Below are positions 16,355 through 25,600 of a stretch of 32,136 nt of DNA, in pieces (positions within the stretch are counted from its first letter, which is position 1; each line of letters opens with the position of its first letter). Source of the DNA: Zygnema circumcarinatum (taxonomy: Eukaryota > Streptophyta > Zygnematophyceae > Zygnematales > Zygnemataceae). Position numbers and translations under genes: made by a program. Where the stretch lies: assembly GCA_037447605.1 (NCBI GenBank), contig CM074815.1, positions 918,351 to 950,486 on the forward strand, read 5' to 3'. The notes under the pieces are model-generated. The model saw only the letters and a list, made by a program, of their open reading frames with translations. It was not told the DNA's origin and searched no databases.

Positions 16355-17259
16355 GGGTAACTCTACTGCACCCCCGCGTTTTGTCTTTCGCACCCCCGTT
16401 TTGAAAATTTTGCCTGCCCGTTTTGGTTACCCCCCAGTTTTGAATATTTCGGGAAAAAATCTTTTTCCCGCCCCTTTCGTCCCGTCCTCTGGCTCCTGTT
16501 GCGAAACGCTATATAATTAAATGTATGGTCGACCATTTACATCCGCGGTTGCCTTTTAACGGTAAAGTTTATGGGTTGGTACCGGGAGAGTACCGACTTC
16601 GGACCTTATAGGAAGCTTGTTGGTTTCATTCCCACTCCCTTCATTGTTTTTTGGACATTCCATCCCCTCGTTTTCTCCTTTTCACTATTGACTTCCAACA
16701 ATGTGCGACAAAAGAAAAGGGGATTTGCATTGGTCTCAAGATGGTGAGGCCATCAAATAAACATGGACAAAGTCAACATGGGAACCACAAGAAATTAGTC
16801 GCAAATGAAACAAGAACAAAAAAAAAAAACTAGGAACAAAAAACTAAACTAAACTAAGCTTAAGTACAAAAACGCAACCTTAAACGCAACTGCAAAGGTC
16901 ACCAATGTTGGGCAACTGTTGCTCTCTGTTTTCAGGTTACCCCTAATTAAGGCAAGATCTTAAATTGTGGCCTGCTTGCTTGCAATTGCAACATTTTTTC
17001 CCTTGAACGTACTCGAAATAGCTCTTGTCCCGGCTGATTGCCAAACTGCGCGCGCCAGAAGGTCGACCTCGTTCCTTCATAACCGGGTGAAGGTTTTGCA
17101 ACCGCAATGGTTCGAGGGGGGGCAGCGGAGGGGACGAAAGGGGCGGGAAAAAGATTTTTTCCCGAAATATTCAAAACTGGGGGGTAACCAAAACGGGCAG
17201 GCAAAATTTTCAAAACGGGGGTGCGAAAGACAAAACGCGGGGGTGCAGTAAAGTTACCC
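16355..17259. mobile_element. Non-autonomous Mutator-like (MULE) DNA transposon with 133-bp TIRs
   Basis: Terminal inverted repeats at 16355-16487 and 17127-17259 begin GGGTAACT(C/T)TACTGC. They differ at position 9 and position 130 only. The element is flanked by a perfect 9-bp direct repeat GAACAGAAT (16346-16354 and 17260-17268), the target-site duplication length typical of the Mutator superfamily. Long TIRs fit the same family. The 639-bp interior has no transposase-like frame and no recognised captured gene, so the element must be mobilised in trans. Near-identical TIRs indicate a recent insertion. It lies between the FLN1 and TIC-like promoters. The superfamily is inferred from TSD and TIR structure, not from a transposase. 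Confidence 0.92.
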
Positions 17260-17268
17260 GAACAGAAT
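17260..17268 (+). repeat. Target-site duplication, right copy
   Basis: GAACAGAAT immediately follows the right TIR. With the left copy it defines a 9-bp duplication and the exact ends of the inserted element. Confidence 0.92.
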
Positions 17269-17308
17269 ACTGTACAGTACTGTACAGTACAGTACAGTAC
17301 TGTACAGT
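17269..17308. repeat. Palindromic ACTGTACAGT tandem array
   Basis: Four adjacent 10-bp units follow the transposon directly. Units 1, 2 and 4 are the perfect palindrome ACTGTACAGT, and unit 3 is ACAGTACAGT. Each contains GTAC. Related GTAC words (CCGTAC, TGTACGG) continue to about 17450 and occur on the other side of the transposon at 16268-16329, so the element split a GTAC-rich stretch. Confidence 0.8.
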
Positions 17309-17790
17309 GTAGGATTCATACCGTACATACCATACCGTACGACTATTGTACGGTTCCTGTACAGTAGCCGTACGCGTCGTATGTTTGAAACAATGCTCAG
17401 TTCGATCTTTTTTTTGTAGGAATCTGTACGGAACGGCTTTTCTGTACGGATAATATGGCGCGGAGGAAAATTGTCGGTTGGCCAGTTTATTTTTGTCGTT
17501 TTATGCCGCCCGGGCTGCAAGAGTTGCGTAGAATCTACGCCACCAAGTTTCATGATTGGACGAGCTTGGATTGCTCGAACACGTATTGGATTGGAGAAGG
17601 TTTCAGCGAATAGAAACGTGACACGTAAGAGAATCAAATGTCTCCGACCAGTGAGAATCGTTGGAATGAATTGTAGTGATAAAATAAATAGCCAGTACTG
17701 CTTGGCCGCACATTCCTCGGAAAGAAGTTTGACCGAAACGGATTGGCCTCATGGAACCGCCTCCGCTCCTCGCGACGGGAGCGATGGATT

Positions 17791-17823
17791 TCGACCGTCC
17801 GATAGATCCATTTGGACGGTCGA
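17791..17823. repeat. Perfect 10-bp inverted repeat
   Basis: TCGACCGTCC (17791-17800) and GGACGGTCGA (17814-17823) are exact reverse complements around a 13-nt loop. Function unknown. It could be a dyad binding site or a relic of a small inverted-repeat element. Confidence 0.7.
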
Positions 17824-18922
17824 GATGACGCCAAGCGCCAATGGCGGTGTGACATCCCTGGTCTGCTCTCGAGCCGACACGCGTCCATGCGACAAACCAA
17901 CGACGGTGACAGGCCCGGACCTGCCCCAACCGTTGCCGGACGCTTCCTCGAAAATCCCGTCGACATTTCTTTTTTATTGACGACCCTGCCCGGAGGCATA
18001 TATTTGTAAAATATATTCTGGTATTATTGGCTCTGGACTCGTACAGGTACGGCGGTACGGGGAATTCAAAAAAATAGGAGTGACGTGGCAGTCAACAGCC
18101 CCGCGACGCGCGTGTCGTGGCCGAGGCCCACTATTGGCCAAGACTCGCAGGTGCGGTCCCGGGCAACGACGGCTGCCCGAAAACACAGGCGCGCTCTTGA
18201 AGGCGGGATCTTTGGGCAATCCGTGCGGATCCGGTTCGTGTCGGTGCCAATGTGAACGTCCACCCCACCTATCCACCGGTCGTTCTCGCAAACCGGGCCC
18301 TGCAGGCGGCCACGTGGCTTCATCTGCCGCACATGTACGGCCTGTACGGACATTCTGGGGTAAGCGGACGGCCAAGATTCGCCGGGCCACAATCTCTCGC
18401 GTCTGATTGGCTGAAAAATTCGACAAACGGGGAGGCGTCTCACTCCCAAATTTTGGGTCGGCGAGGGCACATGGGCCGGGGCTCCTGAGGGCGGGGGCCC
18501 TCCGCCAACCCCCCGGATAGCGGCGAATCCCCGGCGGCCAGCGCCCTTTGTCGAGCCGCAACCTTGGCTTCTGATTGGACGGCGTCCTCTTGCACCAAAA
18601 CCCATTAGGAAGCAAGGGGGAAGCGTGTACCGTTCCCCCTCTTTACTCACCGGCACATGTTTAACGAAAAGTGACAGGGACCAAGCATCTGCTTCCCGTT
18701 CCCCCGTTCCGCCGGCCCATGCTGCGGGCCAACGCTTGGCCGCCTGTGTCAGTCAAAAGTTTTTCCTCGTTCAAACTAAAACTTAAAGCCAGAAAAAAAA
18801 AGAAAAAGGCGCGGCGCCCGGCGCCCGGCGCAGCCACCAAATCCTGAGCCGAAAAGTTTTAGCCTTCCGAAGGAGGGCGACCGTCCGGGCAGCCCCCGAA
18901 AGCTTTTGCCCCCCCGACCCGA

Positions 18923-19286
18923 CCAATCAGCGGCCTCCCTTTCAGCGCGCCGCAACGAGCTCACCACGTGTCCCCCGTCCCTAGATATCTCTCGCTCTGG
19001 GCCCCTCCCTACCGTCGATCATTTGACCCCTACTCCAATCCGACGGCTCCGAATTTTCGGGTCCAGATCTCGCCAGCTTGGGGCTGACTCACCACCTCCC
19101 TGTCCCCACTCCAGCCGGAAAGTTTCTTCCTGTCCGACTACTCGGGCAGAAAAACTGTTCCGCGGGCCCCCCCCGGAAAGGCGCACAAAAATTGGCCGGC
19201 GGCTCTCGGCCAATGAGCGCGCGGCACTGCGATGCTCTTTCCTGGAGATTTGGGCGCCTCTCATTGGCTGGCGGCTCCCAGCCAAT
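18923..19286. promoter_or_regulatory. Cluster of CCAAT boxes upstream of the TIC-like gene
   Basis: CCAAT occurs at 18923-18927, 19210-19214 and 19282-19286, and in reverse (ATTGG) at 19263-19267. Further ATTGG copies lie at 18406-18410 and 18574-18578. Most are embedded in GCCAATCAGC-like contexts resembling NF-Y sites. They sit 370-1250 bp upstream of the TIC-like ATG. Motif evidence only. Confidence 0.4.
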
Positions 19287-19334
19287 CAGCACCTCCCACT
19301 CCCTCTCTGCCGACTCTCGCCCTCCCCGCCCGCT

Positions 19335-19412
19335 CCCCCTCTCTCTCGCTCGCTCTCCCTCGCGCTCTCTCTCTCTCTTTCTCCCCCTCTCCCTCCCTCC
19401 ATCCTTCCTCTC
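19335..19412 (+). repeat. CT-rich tract near the TIC-like transcription start
   Basis: This is a run of CTCTCT/CCCTC pyrimidine sequence just before the presumed leader. In plants such tracts often mark core promoters (Y patch) or 5' UTRs and can bind GAGA-binding BPC proteins on the complementary strand. Confidence 0.5.
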
Positions 19413-19523
19413 TCTACAACACCCGGACTTAGGGAGTCAGGCTTTTATGAAGCAGGCAGAAGGCTCCCGCTAAGAACTAGAAGGAGATATTTCAGAGAGA
19501 GAGCGAGGCAAGAAGTGTGTAAC

Positions 19524-19619
19524 ATGTGTGTTGAGAGATACCCGTCGTGCGGCATCACAGCAGCTGACCTCAGGTTGCGCAGGTGCTTGAGATTGAGATG
19601 CATGCCTAATCCATTTTAG
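19524..19619 (+). CDS. Possible upstream ORF in the TIC-like leader, 31 aa
   Basis: An ATG at 19524 opens a 31-codon frame (starting MCVERYPSCG) that stops at 19617-19619, 34 nt before the TIC-like ATG. If the transcript starts upstream of it, this uORF could lower translation of the main frame. No family match is recognised. The leader extent is assumed, not shown. Confidence 0.25.
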   Translation: MCVERYPSCGITAADLRLRRCLRLRCMPNPF

Positions 19620-19624
19620 GGTTT
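19616..19624 (+). promoter_or_regulatory. Telo-box TTAGGGTTT in the TIC-like leader
   Basis: TTAGGGTTT lies 30 bp before the TIC-like ATG and overlaps the end of the uORF. A TTTTAGGGTTC variant follows in intron 1 near 19767. The motif is of the same class as those upstream of SF3B1. Confidence 0.4.
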
Positions 19625-19653
19625 CTTGGAACTGAAATCTGGTGCGGTTAGGC

Positions 19654-22600
19654 ATGGAACGCGGCCGGGAGGCCCGTCGCGGAGGGATTGGAGGTCTTGT
19701 AGCAGCCCCCCGCCGCCCGCGCACAGCGGGCTTGAAAGACATGTCGCATGCAGGTACCGGCTTCGTTTTAGGGTTCTCAATACCTGCAAGAACAGTTAGT
19801 TGCAGGCTATTTCTGCAACTCCTCTGCATGCAGGATATTTTTTTTCGGGACTGCAGACCTAAGTTACAAGGGAAGCTCCTTCTCTCCGTAGTAACAGCTT
19901 TAGGTTGCTGATCGTTTCTCCGTCAGGATTCGACCTTCTCTGCTAATTCTGGAAGAAAAGCCGTTTAGGAGACATTGAAATCTGGAAGGAAAATTGCGGA
20001 AGTTTGCTCGATGAGCATGTTTCCTGTTCATTGTGCAAGATGTTGCTACATGGAGTCTTGTGTGCACCTGGTTGTCCTTGGAGAGAGCTCCCTCTTGTAT
20101 TACGTGAAGCAGGTGCTAAGCAAGGCGCCTTGCACGAGTCTCTGACCCCTGAAAGGACATGTGACAAGTTCTTATGAATAACCATGCCATGGTGTACAGC
20201 TGCAGATGAAGAGGACTCCATGGAAGAGGCACAAAATTCGAGGTTCCGTGATCGATTGAAGAAAGATGGAGTTTCGGGTGCGGGAGCAAGTGTTGGAGGC
20301 CCACTATCAAGTGGTCCGCGAAATAAGAGAAAGAGGCCGAGCCCGACTGAAAACATGAGGCCCAGCAATGCGGAGGAGCTGGAGGAGGAGGAGGAGGTGG
20401 CAGAGTCTGCACGTTCGGAGGAGGAGGAAATGACTCCTTCAGTTAAAAGGAAGCCGGGAAAGCCGCGGTTTTCGATGTCGAAGGTCGGAGGACGTTTGCA
20501 GTATTGCCCGGCTTGCAAGTTCATTGATCCAGTGCTGTTTTTCAATGAATACATGTGCTTGGAAGGGGGCTTTAGGCTGATGTATTTGGTACTATTGTTT
20601 GTCTGCACAGGAAGATGAGTGCATGGGATCTCTTCCCGCTGTTCCCAGGAAAGCGCGAACTGGTGAGGATTTTGTAGGGCGTGTTACGACTGGCTCGTCT
20701 ATTGCTAGATGCCTGATTGCTGAATCTCTACCAACGCACTTATCTTCATTGCAAATGCCCAGCTCAAGTGTGGGAGGGCTCGTCAGAAGAAGATCAAGCC
20801 CTCAATCACCTGTCGTGGTCTTTTCTTCATTCCCAGACCTTCATAGATTATTTTCTATCATTCACGAGGGAGCTCTTCCGCCCTTCTCTTCTGGGAGAGA
20901 GAGTGAGGGATTGTTTTCACTGAAGCTGTGTATCTTGGGGGATGCTCATATGTCACAGCTGTCGTCAAACGACCGCAAGAGAGCTCGTCCCCTGTTTGTG
21001 CCGATACAATTCTACCAGCCAAGACTGATACAAAAGTTGAAGCTCGTGGAAGCAATGCCAACATTGTGCTCTCAGCCACTTCCAAATCCCCTTCGCACTC
21101 TTCGCCGGTTTCTGCTAGTCCAAGTGCTCCGAACCCGAGCAGTGGGACTGGAAATGGAGGCCTCTCCTCGGCTGTATCTCAGGGAACTGCAGCCAAGACC
21201 AGCAGACGTCTGGTGGGTGTTGTGAGAGCGCCAGCATCGTATTTTAATTTGGTTCTTATGAGCTTGTAACTCATGGTTAGTCAAGTGTCTTGTAAGCTAA
21301 CAATGGGACTGTTTGGTTTGTGGATAGCAGAAGCCATCTGGTCGACCTCGAGCGCCAAAAACACCGAAAGTAAGTTTATGTGCATTAGGTGAACGAATTA
21401 TTTTTTACAAAGGCGCTACATGTGCATGAGATGTATGTTTCGGACTGAGAGAATTTTAACTCTCAGTCAATTTTGGAGGAGCTGTTGACAAGCGCGAGTC
21501 CTGCCTAGGTTTGCTGGATAGCATGTAGAGCGATTATCATTGTGGACCTCCCTTCCTTTCGGGCAAACAGTGAGGAGGAGAAGGGGCGCGAATATTCACC
21601 GATGGTGAAGCAGAATGGGGCTTTCCTGGCTTACAGCAACTAGGCATGGGAGGCTGAGGGATGCTATATGTTCCTGGGGTAGGGGTGGTGTTGAGCGGGG
21701 GATAGTATGGAGATGGCATTTCAGTTGAGTGGAACTAGTGCACGAGAAGGAAAAGGTACAGCGAAGAATCATAGCTGAATCCAAAGTACTACAATGATAA
21801 AGAACACTCAGAAATCAGCCGTGCTGACCTATTCCCACTTTGTCATAGACACTTCTTTCATCATTGACAAAGTCTCTTGTTTCTGGGGGTGTTGATCAGC
21901 CTTCCCTTCATCCACAGATTTCTGAGCAAGAAGTGGAGGTTGCAGCAGCGTTGTTTGACCTGGCGAACCTGTTCATGAATCATAGCACTCCTCCTTCTCC
22001 TCCTCGGTCCGCACCTGCAGAGGAAAAGGCGGAGCTGCGAGATTCTAGAGCAGAAGCCAAGCAGGACATGAAGCACGATGCCAAGGGAGAGGCGAAAGGG
22101 GACTCGAAAGTGGATACACGGCCACAGGCAGGATCTCCGGGCTCGCAAGCTGGGGGAGCTGCAGCTACAGGTATGTTTCTGTATTCCTGGACGATACTTC
22201 AAGGGAAGTTGGAGCAGATCTGGCAAGTGCTGTTAGAGTTTGGACAACAGGTGTCTTTTCAAAACGAGAAACTCGATGCATTAACTATAGTTTGCATGAT
22301 CAATCACCCTATCAGATAGATGCCAGTGTGGACACTTCATGACTCAATGCTGGCCCGTGGATGTGTCAACCAAGGATTTACAAATCAGTGTCTAAAGTAG
22401 AGCAGATGGGGGTGGGGGGCGCCGGAAAAGTGATAGAGAGAGAGAGGAGAGAGAGAAAAAGAGAAAAAGAGAGAGAGAGAGAGAGGGAGAGAGAGAGAGA
22501 TTGAGAGTGTGTGAGAGAGTGAGAGATTGAGAGTGTGTGAGAGAGAGAGATTGAGAGTGTGTGTGAGAGAGAATGAGAGTGAGAGAGAGAGAGTGAGAGG

Positions 22601-25600
22601 CCTTGTTTATTTGCGGACCATTTTGGATGCAAGGGCAATAGGACCTTGTATAGCAATGGAGCACGTGGTAGACTCTAAGACAAACTTAGGCCTGTAAGCG
22701 GAAGTTATTAGAAGATTCACACAAAGTTTAGTCGTTGTTTTGAAATCATACTTCAGGAGGATGAAGGTATCCAGGGGAGTTTTTTTCCGCCGTCCCTCAG
22801 TAAAGCTTTTGGGCACTATGGGGTTTTGTCCGGCCTCCCCATAGTATCAATGAAAGCGAATGTCTACTACATTCATGAAGTTCAGGCTGGACTGTTCTAA
22901 TGGCTGTGGTTATCTTTTTCAGAAGTTGTTAAAATTCATGGTTTGAGGAACGTTGAGTTTGGAGAATCTGCATTGATATTTTATCTAGGAGAGGTAGCTT
23001 AGAGGGCCAGAGCAGAGGAAGCTCAGCTCGCCTGAGAATGGCTTGGTTGTCGAGGGTAAAGTGTATATTACTGGATGTGTCTTTACTGGTCGTGGGATTT
23101 GCAATTATCATACCTGGAGGGTGCTCGGAGTGAGAGTGTTTCCAGGACATCCGATTCACTTTGCATCACCCCATGCAGCACTAAAACAGAAGGTTGTCGT
23201 GAAGTGTCGTGACACTCGCTACATGCAACAATCTGGCAGTAATCATCTACAGAAATTGAGTTGTATATACGCGAGTAAGGGGCATTTTAGTGTGTAGTGT
23301 TAGATGTACAGCAAGTCGACAGAAATCTGTTGCAGCATATGTGGGGCTAGGTTGTCCTTTTGTGTGTGTTTCTTAGCCAAGCTACGCGTTTCTAATGTCC
23401 GATGACTATCCGACAAGACTGTAGCTAGCTGCTAGTGATGGACAGTTTTGAGGCCCTCTTACCTGCAGAGGGGAACTCACTTGAGCTTGTCGATTGTTGC
23501 GGATGTTGCAGCTCCTCCTAAACGGAAACGACCACGAGCTCGACCGCGTCATGAAGAAGGAAGCGTGAATAGACCCCTCCCTAGCTCCCCTATTACCCAT
23601 GCAGCTAGTGGGACGGGGAATCTGTATGAGTCAGAAGCCCAAGCAGAGAAATCGAATGCAGATTTTGCAGTCTTGAAGGCTGCAGATGCTGCGGTGGAAC
23701 AAGGCGCAGCTGCTAGTGCTATGCTTGCTTCATTTCCTGCGTCGATTCAGGAAAGTTTCAAGCAGGGAACTGAGATACCACCAGAACAAGTGCAGACGCC
23801 AGTACCGTCTGCAGCAGGAGGCCCTCGCCACACAGCAAGTGAGAAGCGGGCAGCTGCTGCAGAGAGGAAGGCAGCAAAAGCAGCTGCAGCCACGGAAGGA
23901 ATGGGCTTAACTACTGGAACACTGTCTGAGAAGAAAATTAAGATAGAAACTGTGGCTCCTGGCCACCAGCAGATGGATAAGCGAATCTCCATGGCAGGAG
24001 GTGCTGCTATGAGGGAGAGTCAGACTAAAAGTTCAACGGCAGAGGGAGAGGTGGCTATTCACAAACGAGAAATGGTTGCTGCGCTAACAGAAAATAGCAA
24101 GCGGTGGGTCCACAACCTTGGGTATGACTGTCCCTGTCTGATCTTCACGTTTTGTGCTCTGATGCCATCATCTTTACTGTTGGCCCGTGTGATTTTTTTT
24201 GTTCCTACGTCTTGTGGAGAGCTTTCCCTGTTGAAAGCATCAGTGCTCGGAAGACAGCACGGGGAAGTATGAAGGCTTTCTTTTGAAAATTCCTTTAGTG
24301 GTAATGATTTGCTTTGCATTTCTTTTGGCCTCTGATGGAAGGTTTCTGGTTTTTGCAGACCGAGAGTGTCAATTGCAACAACCGTCGAGCCAGTAAGGCC
24401 TGTGAAATTGGAGTTGGATCTTATGGTAAGTCTGCTGTACGGCCTTTGGGCGGCCTATGAGTTTGCTGTAGGCGTTTAATGAAAGTCTGGCACTTCTGTG
24501 CCCCTCCCATACTGAGATTTGTAACTAAGACACACAGGACTATGGTAAGAGTCAGCGGAGTCGTACTGTCTGTTTTCTCCAGGTTGAAATGACAATGCTC
24601 AACTGCATGGCTTGAGAGTTAGTAAATATCAGTGGAAAGAAGCGTTGTTTTACCGAATAATCAGTGGATCCTTGACTTTCTATTTTCCAGGTTCCTCCTC
24701 CAAAGCTTCCTTCTTCAATTACGGCTACTGAGAGTCTTCCACAGAAGGATGAAGTGGGGACATCTCCTCCTCAGCAATTGAGTACCGACAAGAAGGTAAG
24801 AGTTTGGGGTGTTCTGACTTGTCAAGTTGGGAAGTGTTTGACACGAAAGTTCAATGTGAGCATTGTTTGGTCATGGATACACGTCCTTCCGAGCAGTTCA
24901 CACAAAAGTGTGCAGTATGGTCCGACATTTACGGGGGTTTGAACAAGTGATGGTAACTGTGAAGGCTATGGCTAGAGCTACTCGACTCTCCACAAATGGT
25001 TTCCATTAGTAGTCCTATTTATAATGAAACATTTTGAGCTGGATGACTCGGGCTTGTGCGTCAGGTTTATTTTGGGTTTGCAAGTTCGTTATAGGATGAG
25101 CGAATTGCTTGCATTGAAAGTCAACCATAAGTCAAGTTCTATGAGGTCACTAAGCCAAGGTATAGGCGCCCATAGTCAGTCAGACCTCTGTCTGCAAAGC
25201 GTGATCTTCCTTCCTTCTTTCTTTGTGAAACTTTTGCCTGCTTCTTTCTGCAGATGGATGCAACCTTATCAGCTGCATCAGAGGTTCCCTGGTTGGAAAG
25301 GGAAAAGGCGAAATTGCGAGAATTGCGGGTCGCCCTCCCCCAGGCAGTCTCTGCAGAGAAGCAGTTGATGCATTCTCATGATGGAGGTCCGGTTCGGCAT
25401 GATCAAAAGCCACTTCCTGACCAAGACAAGGTCAAAGAGGAAAGAGGACAGAGGGAGCATGAAGGAGAGACTGTTCAGGAGAAAGAGAGACAGCGAGAAA
25501 CCGGGGGGGAGAAGGAGAGTGCTCGAGAGCCTGTTTCTAGAGATAGCCAGCGGGACGCAGCCAAAGAGAGATCAAGAGATAGAGAGAGGGAAAAGGAGAG

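Larger units (their letters stand above)
17309..19653. other. Intergenic region/TIC-like promoter and 5' UTR, no other gene recognised
   Basis: The region is GC-rich, particularly 18080-19340. It contains many GTAC and CCAAT (ATTGG) words, an inverted repeat (17791-17823), a CT-rich tract (about 19335-19412) and a leader with a short upstream open frame. Several long open frames cross it on both strands, but they have biased, non-family composition caused by GC-rich sequence. A TATA box is not evident before the TIC-like gene, so the CT-rich tract may be a pyrimidine-patch core promoter. Confidence 0.5.

Noticed and set aside
16488-17126. A captured gene or solo LTR within the transposon (a TGTTGGGCAAC-like start near 16907)
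   Set aside because: No matching second terminus, target duplication or coding similarity could be found by eye.
17603-18656. Long overlapping open frames on both strands in the GC-rich intergenic region
   Set aside because: High GC lowers stop frequency. The translations are Arg/Pro/Gly-rich, have no recognisable domain, and compete with each other on both strands.
20184-20205. ATG at 20184 as the start of the TIC-like protein
   Set aside because: It lies just before a good acceptor, and the upstream exon 19654-19753 supplies the MERGREARR start resembling the family N-terminus with matching phase. It remains an alternative start for a shorter isoform.
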